This document shows, piece after piece, positions 7,383 to 12,930 of a stretch of DNA of 12,930 bases (position 1 is its first letter; every line of letters begins with the position of its first letter). Below the pieces are notes generated by a model. The model did not search any database, was not told where the DNA came from, and saw nothing but the letters and a program-made list of their open reading frames with translations. The position numbers and the translations under genes were made by a program. This DNA is from Chitinophaga pinensis (GTDB lineage Bacteria > Bacteroidota > Bacteroidia > Chitinophagales > Chitinophagaceae), in the NCBI GenBank assembly GCA_943324055.2, contig CALPKD020000009.1:1-12930 (forward strand), given 5' to 3'.

Positions 7383-7425
7383 ATTAATGGATCATCTCAA
7401 TAGTCATTAATGGATAAGACCATTA
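7383..7425. promoter_or_regulatory. Repeated ATTAATGGAT boxes with inverted copy: candidate operator upstream of the sulfatases
   Basis: The 161 bp gap between kduI and the iduronate-sulfatase-like gene holds two identical 10-mers, ATTAATGGAT at 7383-7392 and 7406-7415, 23 bp start to start (about two helical turns). TAATGG (7408-7413) also pairs with CCATTA (7420-7425) across 6 bases, and TTAATG (7384-7389) pairs with CATTAA (7405-7410). Repeated and dyad boxes of this kind are typical of regulator sites. No U-tract follows the dyad on either strand, so a terminator is less likely. I see no convincing -7 element on the - strand: GAAATTTG closer to the gene has one mismatch to TAnnTTTG. The rest of the gap shows nothing recognisable. 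Confidence 0.35.
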
Positions 7426-7451
7426 TTGTATCAAATAGTTTAAGCCTACTT

Positions 7452-8282
7452 TTATTTAATAGTTGCTACAGGCACTGGATCCATGTCGGTGAATTCCTTG
7501 TTTTCACCCGCCATTCCCCAAATAAAGCCATAGTTCGCTGTACCCACGCCAAAGTGCATGCTCCAAGGTGCCGACAAAACCGCTTCGTTGTTTGCAACAA
7601 CGATATGTCTTGTTTCTTGTGGCTCTCCCATAAAATGCATTACACGATGTGCTTCATTTAAATCAAAATAAAAATACGCTTCCATTCTTCTTGTATGTGT
7701 ATGTGGTGGAACTGAATTCCAAACACAACCTTCTTCCAATGTGGTTAAGCCCATTACCAATTGACAACTTTGGATACCATCGTTGTGAATGTATTTGTAA
7801 ATAGTTCTTTTGTTTGAAGTAGAAAAATCACCCAAGTTTACAGGTGATGCTTCGGCCTTTGTCATTTTTGTATTTGGATACGCTTGGTGTGCTGGTACCG
7901 ATAATAAGTAAAACATAGCGGGCGCTGCTGCATCATTGCTTTCGAATGTTACAGCTTGTGTTCCCTTGCCTAAGTATACACACTCCAATTTTTCTACATC
8001 ATACACTACGCCATCTGCTTTCACTTTTCCGCTTCCACCTACATTGATAATTCCCAACTCTCTTCTTTCTAAAAAGAACTTCGCTTTTAACTCCTCTTCG
8101 TTTGGCAATTCAATAGCTGCTTTCCCTGGAACCACACCTCCCACAATGATTCTATCAAAATGAGAATACACTAATTTAATTTTATCAACATGCATCAAAT
8201 TTTCAATTAAGAAATTATCACGCGTTTGTTGCGTTGACATTTGTGCTGTTTCTTTTGGACTTGACTGAAATCTTACTTCCAT
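7452..8282 (-). CDS. kduI: 5-keto-4-deoxyuronate isomerase KduI
   Basis: KduI (EC 5.3.1.17) isomerises 5-keto-4-deoxyuronate, released from unsaturated uronates after lyase action, to 3-deoxy-D-glycero-2,5-hexodiulosonate, the substrate of KduD. The 276-residue product has full family length (E. coli KduI is 278). Its bicupin metal site is intact: His194, His196 and Glu201 in PPHTHTRRMEAY, plus His243 in SMHFG, each two less than the E. coli numbering. The N-terminus (EVRFQSSPKETAQMSTQQTR) and the stretch FFLERRELGIINVGG near 69-83 are typical. There is no signal peptide, so it acts in the cytoplasm. It starts 27 bp after kduD with an A-rich leader, and the 161 bp gap after it separates it from the sulfatases. 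Confidence 0.96.
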   Translation of the reverse strand: MEVRFQSSPKETAQMSTQQTRDNFLIENLMHVDKIKLVYSHFDRIIVGGVVPGKAAIELPNEEELKAKFFLERRELGIINVGGSGKVKADGVVYDVEKLECVYLGKGTQAVTFESNDAAAPAMFYLLSVPAHQAYPNTKMTKAEASPVNLGDFSTSNKRTIYKYIHNDGIQSCQLVMGLTTLEEGCVWNSVPPHTHTRRMEAYFYFDLNEAHRVMHFMGEPQETRHIVVANNEAVLSAPWSMHFGVGTANYGFIWGMAGENKEFTDMDPVPVATIK

Positions 8283-8309
8283 TATTTTTCGTTTTTATAT
8301 TTTTTAAAA

Positions 8310-9071
8310 TTATCTACCCATCCAACCACCATCTACTGTAATGATTGTTCCGTTGATATAATCTGATGCTGGTGAAGAAAGGAATACATACGCTCCTGAT
8401 AAATCCGATGTTTGTCCCCATCTTCCTGCTGGTATTCTTGACAAGATCGCTGCGCTACGATCCTCGTCTGCTCTAAGTTGTGTTGTATTGTTGGTTGCGA
8501 TATATCCTGGTGCCACTCCGTTTACCGTGATACCGAATGGAGCCCATTCGTTTGCGAATGCTTTTAACAAAGATGCGACCGCGCCTTTACTTGCAGCATA
8601 TCCTGGTACATTGATTCCACCTTGGAAGCTTAACAAAGAACAAGTAAATACAATCTTACCTGACTTTTGCGCGACCATTCTTTTTCCAATCTCTCTTGTA
8701 ATAATAAATTGAGCATTCAAGTTGATGTCTATAATCGTATCCCAAAACTCATCCGAATGTTCTGCTGCTGGTTGTCTTAATATATGACCTGCATTGTTAA
8801 TTAAGATATCAATTACTGGATGATCTGCTTTTACTTGGTCTAAAAAACTTTTCACTGATTCTCTCTTTGAAAAATCGGCTTGATATGGATAAAACTTTCG
8901 GCCTGCAGCTTCTACCGCTGTAGCTACTTCACTTCCTGAATTTGACATATTATTAGAAACACCAATAATGTCTGCTCCTGAGTTTGCTAATTCAATCGCA
9001 ATATCCATCCCAATTCCACTGCTGCATCCTGTAACTAATGCAATTTTGCCGTCTACTCTAAAGTTTAACAT
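8310..9071 (-). CDS. kduD: 2-dehydro-3-deoxy-D-gluconate 5-dehydrogenase KduD (SDR)
   Basis: KduD (EC 1.1.1.127) reduces 3-deoxy-hexodiulosonate to 2-keto-3-deoxygluconate with NAD(P)H, the step after KduI. The 253-residue product is a classical short-chain dehydrogenase: TGCSSGIG (14-21) for the dinucleotide, NNAG (92-95), Ser145, and YAASK with Tyr158 and Lys162, ending in ITVDGGWMGR as KduD proteins usually do. Sequence alone could also suit another SDR reductase. The adjacent kduI and the lyase 17 bp upstream decide the name. It is cytoplasmic, with no signal. Its leader contains AAGGAAA just before the ATG, the only hint of a Shine-Dalgarno sequence in the row. Genes for the next steps, KDG kinase and KDPG aldolase, are not in the window. 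Confidence 0.93.
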   Translation of the reverse strand: MLNFRVDGKIALVTGCSSGIGMDIAIELANSGADIIGVSNNMSNSGSEVATAVEAAGRKFYPYQADFSKRESVKSFLDQVKADHPVIDILINNAGHILRQPAAEHSDEFWDTIIDINLNAQFIITREIGKRMVAQKSGKIVFTCSLLSFQGGINVPGYAASKGAVASLLKAFANEWAPFGITVNGVAPGYIATNNTTQLRADEDRSAAILSRIPAGRWGQTSDLSGAYVFLSSPASDYINGTIITVDGGWMGR

Positions 9072-9088
9072 TTTCCTTGTTTTGTTAT

Positions 9089-10279
9089 TTATAATAATTG
9101 TATGACTAATTTTCGCGCATCCGGTTCACTCTTAATTATAAATTCCATACAGTCCCTACAACCATATTTTTCATAACTAAGTAATAAAAGTGGGAATGCG
9201 TTGCCAAAGGTAAATGGCTTTATTTGTTTTCCAACCCAAGGCTTCTCTTTTTTAACAAATGGTAGTATGTTATCATATGCGTTCTTTAATGACTTTCCGC
9301 CCAAATCCTTGTTCCAGTAATCCACCTGCATCTCGTCAGATAGTTGTGCAATTATCTGAAATGCGTTTAATATAAAAACTGAGTAATGGAAAGATGTTTC
9401 TCTTTCCATCTCCAAAGGGAATACGCCATCTGCATTCATTTGTGCCTTTAGTCGGTTTAAAGAGCGCGCAATTACCTTTTCAGCTGCTGGCTTATCATTT
9501 AAATACAATGAATAGGAAAGCTCTTGTGCATCATACCAAATCCCATGATTATTTCCTGCATTCAATTCCTCGATACCTAATTTATTGGTCCTCATCCAAG
9601 TTAAAAAATCGGCTACCCATTTTTGTAAGCCTCCGTTTTTTTCTGGAGTCCACGATGCAGACTTTGAGATTAACTTCACCCCATCTAATAAATATATCAG
9701 GCCTCTTGAATCAATCAATGCTTCGGCGCGACCCACTGACCTCCCCTTTACTGCTTGACCAAAATTCATGTTAGGGTTCATTCTTGTGGCCGTATCCAAA
9801 AACCAAACCTGCAAAAGTTCGGTTGCTTTTTTAGCATACTTTTCATCATTTGAAAAATAATATCCCAAAGCCAACAAGTTTACATTTTCAAACAAGTTGG
9901 GCAGATTGGTTTTGTCCGCGTAATTTTTTGTTTCGGGTGTAACATGTCCATCCATTCTCATGTAAGGAACCCCTCCTGGCTTGGTAGTATCCGGCCACCA
10001 ATAGGGGGCAATACTCATATAGTCATGCTTGCTTCCGCTTGGCGGCGTGTCGGCTTTGTCCATCACACTCGCGGGCTTTAACAATAATAATTGATTACAG
10101 TTTTTTATAAGCTCATTGTATGCTGGCATAAGTGCCGCATTTTTAGCTTGTACCTTTTTCTTTTTTTGTGCAAGTATGGCAAAGTCAAACTTTACCATAT
10201 CAGACTTAGATAAGGTTTGCGCAGTAACTGCGAAACAAAAGATGTTCGATGCAATTACTAAACTCAATATTTTTTTCAT
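9089..10279 (-). CDS. Secreted alginate-lyase-fold polysaccharide lyase (PF05426; PL38-like)
   Basis: This predicted lyase cuts uronate linkages by beta-elimination, leaving an unsaturated sugar. The 396-residue product has a signal peptide (MKKILSLVIASNIFCFAVTAQ) and one (alpha/alpha)n-barrel domain. Diagnostic stretches are ADTPPSGSKHDYMSIAPYWW (76-95), GQAVKGRSVGRAEALIDSRG (174-193), NAGNNHGIWYDAQ (240-252) and ERETSFHYS (292-300). Asn244, His245 and Tyr249, with Arg293 and Tyr299, are the probable catalytic set by analogy with the family. Members include alginate and glucuronan lyases. The flanking kduD and kduI favour a glucuronate-, galacturonate- or iduronate-type polymer over alginate, but this is inference. 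No lipobox is present, so it is soluble in the periplasm or secreted. It starts 1 bp after the esterase stop, so the pair is probably translationally coupled. Confidence 0.83.
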   Translation of the reverse strand: MKKILSLVIASNIFCFAVTAQTLSKSDMVKFDFAILAQKKKKVQAKNAALMPAYNELIKNCNQLLLLKPASVMDKADTPPSGSKHDYMSIAPYWWPDTTKPGGVPYMRMDGHVTPETKNYADKTNLPNLFENVNLLALGYYFSNDEKYAKKATELLQVWFLDTATRMNPNMNFGQAVKGRSVGRAEALIDSRGLIYLLDGVKLISKSASWTPEKNGGLQKWVADFLTWMRTNKLGIEELNAGNNHGIWYDAQELSYSLYLNDKPAAEKVIARSLNRLKAQMNADGVFPLEMERETSFHYSVFILNAFQIIAQLSDEMQVDYWNKDLGGKSLKNAYDNILPFVKKEKPWVGKQIKPFTFGNAFPLLLLSYEKYGCRDCMEFIIKSEPDARKLVIQLL

Positions 10280-10280
10280 A

Positions 10281-12209
10281 TTACTTTTTTTCAGTACTGA
10301 AACAAGATGCAGGCAAGCCCTCTTTGTTGTATAAATTAGCCCCTATTGGATTATCCGCCCATGCGTATCTTACAAATTTTGGATTTGTTACTTCCTTACT
10401 TGATACAATCACTTTGTCTCCCTCAATCACTGCATCTGCCCAAATAAATTTTCGAGTTGAATCGGCAATTGCGAAATAATTCAATTTGCCTGTTTGTTTT
10501 GCGATTAATCCTGATCCTATATTTTTAAATTGCACAATCACTTTATTGGCTACAATTTTATTGCTTTCATAAGTAGGGCCCGAATAAACAATATCGTTTT
10601 GATGATACGCGACTTTTAATGCAGCTAGATATAATCTATTTGCAGCTTCCATCTTGTTCATTGGGTGTACATCGTTCCACTCTCCAATATCATTTGTAAC
10701 CGCCATCCCCGTGTTGGGTAATTGCAATGTCATAGATTGTGCATCCTGTAGCTCGGCCAACTTGCTTTCGGCAGGTTGTGTTTTTGGCTTATTAATATTT
10801 GCCAATTGAACATATAAAAAAGGGAAGTTTCCTTGTCCCCAAACCGCTCTCCACGAGTTGATCAATGCAGGAAATAAAGTATAATATTCTTTTGATCTTC
10901 CCACATTAGATTCTCCTTGGTACCAAATCACACCCTTAATGCCATAGCCAATTAATGGCGACAACATTGCGTTATAAAGTGAGGTAGGTTCGGCATGTAA
11001 TTTAATTAATCCCTCTCTTACCAAAGGTTGCACCTGTGCTCCAAGCTTATATTTCCAACTGCCTGTTAAGTCAATTACCGTGTCCCCTATTTCTAATTTA
11101 TAAGGCTTGTCTTTTATAAATCCGCCGTCTCCACTTTCGGTTAACACTTTTACAGTAATCGTGTTGATACCTTCGTGTAATAAATTTTTTGCAATATTAT
11201 ATTTTCTCGGAGCATATCTATTGGAGGTGGTTCCCACTTTAACTCCATTCACATAGGTAATATCTCTTAGCACAATGTTCCCCACTCTTAGTGTCGCTTC
11301 GGCATTTGAATATTTTTTTGAAATAAAAATATCTTTTTTATACCAAACCACACCAGCGCTTACACTTGGCAATATTTTTTCCTGCCAATAGCTAGGCATT
11401 CCCACCGTTTCCCATCTGCTAGCATCGTAGCTGGTAGCCTGCCATTTTTCGGCATCGCCAACATCCAATTTCCCTGTATTCTCAAACCAGCTATCTGTAA
11501 ATGTTTTATCCTTAGCAGCGATACTATCTATCTTTTTTTGATCCATCAAATAACTTGGCCTTGTTGCATAATTTGGAAAAGGCTTTACTGCAGCTTCACT
11601 CATCCATGCTTCTGCAGGTGTACCTCCATAACTACAATTGATTAATCCAATTGGTACCTGGTATTTGTCAAATAATTTTCGGCCAAAGAAATAAGCAATC
11701 GCACTAAAGTTTACAACTGTGGATGGATTTGATTTTTCCCAACCCTTATCTGATTCAATATTTTGCAAAGGCGTAAATGCCGTATTGCGCTTTACTTGAA
11801 AATGACGGATTAAATCATTGCTTGAGCTCGCAATTTCGTTTGGATATTTTTCGCCAGCTTTAAACAATTCATATTCCATGTTAGATTGGCCAGAGCACAA
11901 CCACACTTCTCCAATTAATACATCCTCAACAGTTACTGTATTATTGCCCTTTATGACTATTGAATAAGGGCCGCCAGCTTGCTGTGACGCCAATTGTATC
12001 TTCCACTTATTATCCAAGCCAGTAAGCGTGGTATAATTTTTCCCATTGAATGATAATTGTATTTTTTCATTTGGATCCGCCCATCCCCAAATTGAAATAG
12101 GCATTCCTCTTTGTAATACCATACCACTACTAACAAATCGAGGCAAACTAATGTTTGCCTTGATTTGTGTAGTTAAAAACGATAGGAAAATTATATATAT
12201 CCACTTCAT
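10281..12209 (-). CDS. Secreted SGNH-type sialate O-acetylesterase family protein with inserted beta-sandwich
   Basis: This is a SASA-family (PF03629) carbohydrate esterase, probably removing O-acetyl groups from the polysaccharide or its oligosaccharides. The 642-residue product has a signal peptide (MKWIYIIFLSFLTTQIKA). A beta-rich N-terminal domain (LPRFVSSGMVLQRGMPISIW, then GPYSIVIKG) precedes WLCSGQSNMEYEL with nucleophile Ser109. GVIWYQGESN (427-436) and NDVHPMNK with Asp513/His515 complete the active site. Residues about 240-395 (WQATSYDASRWE, VVWYKKDIFI, VNGVKVG, GINTITVKV) interrupt the esterase fold and look like a galactose-binding-type beta-sandwich, as in many Bacteroidota homologues. 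The name sialate O-acetylesterase is the family label; nothing here points to sialic acid. It follows susD by 34 bp and precedes the lyase by 1 bp. Confidence 0.9.
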   Translation of the reverse strand: MKWIYIIFLSFLTTQIKANISLPRFVSSGMVLQRGMPISIWGWADPNEKIQLSFNGKNYTTLTGLDNKWKIQLASQQAGGPYSIVIKGNNTVTVEDVLIGEVWLCSGQSNMEYELFKAGEKYPNEIASSSNDLIRHFQVKRNTAFTPLQNIESDKGWEKSNPSTVVNFSAIAYFFGRKLFDKYQVPIGLINCSYGGTPAEAWMSEAAVKPFPNYATRPSYLMDQKKIDSIAAKDKTFTDSWFENTGKLDVGDAEKWQATSYDASRWETVGMPSYWQEKILPSVSAGVVWYKKDIFISKKYSNAEATLRVGNIVLRDITYVNGVKVGTTSNRYAPRKYNIAKNLLHEGINTITVKVLTESGDGGFIKDKPYKLEIGDTVIDLTGSWKYKLGAQVQPLVREGLIKLHAEPTSLYNAMLSPLIGYGIKGVIWYQGESNVGRSKEYYTLFPALINSWRAVWGQGNFPFLYVQLANINKPKTQPAESKLAELQDAQSMTLQLPNTGMAVTNDIGEWNDVHPMNKMEAANRLYLAALKVAYHQNDIVYSGPTYESNKIVANKVIVQFKNIGSGLIAKQTGKLNYFAIADSTRKFIWADAVIEGDKVIVSSKEVTNPKFVRYAWADNPIGANLYNKEGLPASCFSTEKK

Positions 12210-12243
12210 CTTTATCTTTTTATAAATGTTTTATCCAAATATT

Positions 12244-12930
12244 TTACCATCCTGTATTTTGCGCTGATGGTGGAATTGCTGGATTCAATTGTGTTTCCCC
12301 GATTGGTATTGGGAACAATACATCTCTAGTGGTTGCATTTTTAAACGGTGCTAAAGCATTTGTTCTTGATGCTCCTAAATAAGTAGCAGAAGTCCCTGTT
12401 GGTGTTGCAGGTGTTGCAATAAAGCTTAATGGCCCAATACTATAAGCAGCTTGTCCGGTTGAAATCACTGTTTGCATATTTTGCATTACGGTCATGAAGG
12501 TACCCCAACGTACCAAATCCAATTTACGATGCCCTTCTCCACCTAATTCCAATGAACGCTCTAACATAATTGCTTGACGCAAAGTAGCTGCTGTCCATTG
12601 TGTTGCATCTGGGAAATCACACTGTGTAGCATAATCAAATAAAGTCGCAGTTGCTGTTGCAGCAGTTCCTGTTGTTGGAGCTGCAATACTCACAGTAGGT
12701 ATAGATGTAAAGTTTGCACCATTGTCCGTAATCGTTATGGCTGTTACCTTACCACTCGCTACCGTTGCCGTTGCAGTTGCCGCTCTTGAAGCGCCACCAC
12801 CACTAATAGTTACAATTGGTGCAGTAGTTGTATAACCAGAACCACCATTAGTTACTGCTATTGAATAAACCCACTGTCCATTAATTGTTTTACCGTATCC
12901 TCTTTGTCTTACTTGATTAATAAAGCCAAT
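12244..12930 (-). CDS. SusD/RagB-family outer-membrane glycan-binding protein, C-terminal part (N-terminus outside window)
   Basis: SusD-like lipoproteins sit on the cell surface, cap the SusC porin and bind the glycan for import. The frame is open to the right edge, so the visible 228 residues are the C-terminal part; the GTG at 12693 is internal. At the edge [13 protein letters not shown] matches the SusD VRxR helix. The hallmark C-terminal block follows: [20 protein letters not shown], then VRWG, and the end [15 protein letters not shown]...QNTGW matches the family's lPIP...NP...QNPGY. Between the VRxR helix and the ER-EL block sits an unusual two-copy repeat of about 80 residues. The protein is the first visible gene of the row; SusC would be expected just upstream, outside the window. 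The 34 bp after the stop show no terminator. Confidence 0.92.
   Translation of the reverse strand: MGFINQVRQRGYGKTINGQWVYSIAVTNGGSGYTTTAPIVTISGGGASRAATATATVASGKVTAITITDNGANFTSIPTVSIAAPTTGTAATATATLFDYATQCDFPDATQWTAATLRQAIMLERSLELGGEGHRKLDLVRWGTFMTVMQNMQTVISTGQAAYSIGPLSFIATPATPTGTSATYLGASRTNALAPFKNATTRDVLFPIPIGETQLNPAIPPSAQNTGW
12640..12873 (-). repeat. Two ~41-residue beta-type repeats inserted in the SusD protein
   Basis: Copy 1 (12751-12873) starts [20 protein letters not shown] and ends [10 protein letters not shown]. Copy 2 (12640-12750) starts [20 protein letters not shown] and ends ATATATL. They align with a period of 41 codons (123 bp) and share the pattern V-hydrophobic-T-x-NG-Gly/Ala-x-aromatic-T-x-P-x-V-x-I, then ATATAT. 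The repeat type, NGGSGYxxxPxVxI followed by ATATA, occurs in extracellular adhesin-like and phage structural proteins. The DNA is diverged, so the duplication is not recent. Confidence 0.8.

Larger units (their letters stand above)
3124..12930 (-). other. Polysaccharide-utilisation-type gene row for a sulfated uronate polymer
   Basis: Eight same-strand genes run SusD, esterase, lyase, kduD, kduI, sulfatase, sulfatase, FGE. Gaps are 34, 1, 17, 27, 161, 18 and 42 bp, so at least the five genes before the 161 bp gap look like one transcript. Five products carry signal peptides or a lipobox (esterase, lyase, two sulfatases, FGE), SusD is expected to have one outside the window, and KduD/KduI are cytoplasmic. 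The set covers binding, desulfation, deacetylation, cleavage and keto-uronate processing. No unsaturated-glucuronyl hydrolase (GH88/GH105), SusC, sensor or KDG kinase is visible. The grouping is observed; the substrate is inferred. Confidence 0.75.

Noticed and set aside
7408..7425. TAATGG-N6-CCATTA as a rho-independent terminator after kduI
   Set aside because: The stem is only 6 bp and AT-rich, and no T-run follows on the - strand; the repeated boxes suit a binding site better.
12244..12693. A short 149-residue gene starting at GTG 12693
   Set aside because: The frame is open to the window edge and upstream codons encode recognisable SusD sequence ([10 protein letters not shown]) and the first repeat, so this is part of a longer gene.
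1..12930. tRNA, rRNA, CRISPR array, insertion sequence or attachment site
   Set aside because: No cloverleaf-like stretch, regular repeat-spacer pattern, transposase or terminal inverted repeat was seen on either strand.

Overview
The window looks like a piece of a Bacteroidota chromosome, probably Chitinophagia-like. The evidence is AT-rich DNA, A-rich leaders with almost no Shine-Dalgarno sequence, a cysteine-free RecO of the Bacteroidota type, a DUF4290 protein, and a SusD/RagB outer-membrane protein heading a polysaccharide-utilisation-type gene row. Genus-level placement is not supported by anything I can see.

Left part (1-3123), housekeeping. A 5'-truncated GntR/FCD regulator on the + strand converges on recO. 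recO follows pheS on the - strand with a 9 bp gap. pheS diverges from a DUF4290 gene on the + strand, and the short gap between them holds a good Bacteroidota -7 promoter element. DUF4290 ends directly against the next - strand gene, and one TTAATTAA palindrome supplies both stop codons.

Right part (3124-12930), one long - strand row. In transcription order (high to low coordinate) it is: the C-terminal part of a SusD-like protein carrying an unusual two-copy beta-type repeat insert; an exported SGNH O-acetylesterase; an exported alginate-lyase-fold (PF05426) polysaccharide lyase; kduD; kduI; a 161 bp gap with repeated ATTAATGGAT boxes; an iduronate-2-sulfatase-like sulfatase; a second sulfatase with a lysine-rich tail; and a lipoprotein formylglycine-generating enzyme (FGE). 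Gaps inside the row are 1 to 42 bp except the 161 bp one.

Read together, the row describes degradation of a sulfated, acetylated, uronic-acid-containing polysaccharide. SusD (with a SusC presumably just outside the window) would bind and import it. Sulfatases and the esterase would remove decorations outside the cytoplasm, and FGE would activate both Cys-type sulfatases. The lyase would cut uronate linkages. KduI and KduD would convert the resulting 5-keto-4-deoxyuronate to 2-keto-3-deoxygluconate in the cytoplasm. Because KduI/KduD act on the threo keto-uronate derived from glucuronate, galacturonate or iduronate, a glucuronate/iduronate-type polymer fits better than alginate. The substrate itself is inference.

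The most unusual items are the repeat insert in SusD, the predicted envelope location of the FGE together with two sulfatases, and the repeat/inverted-repeat cluster that separates the sulfatase half of the row from the lyase/kdu half.
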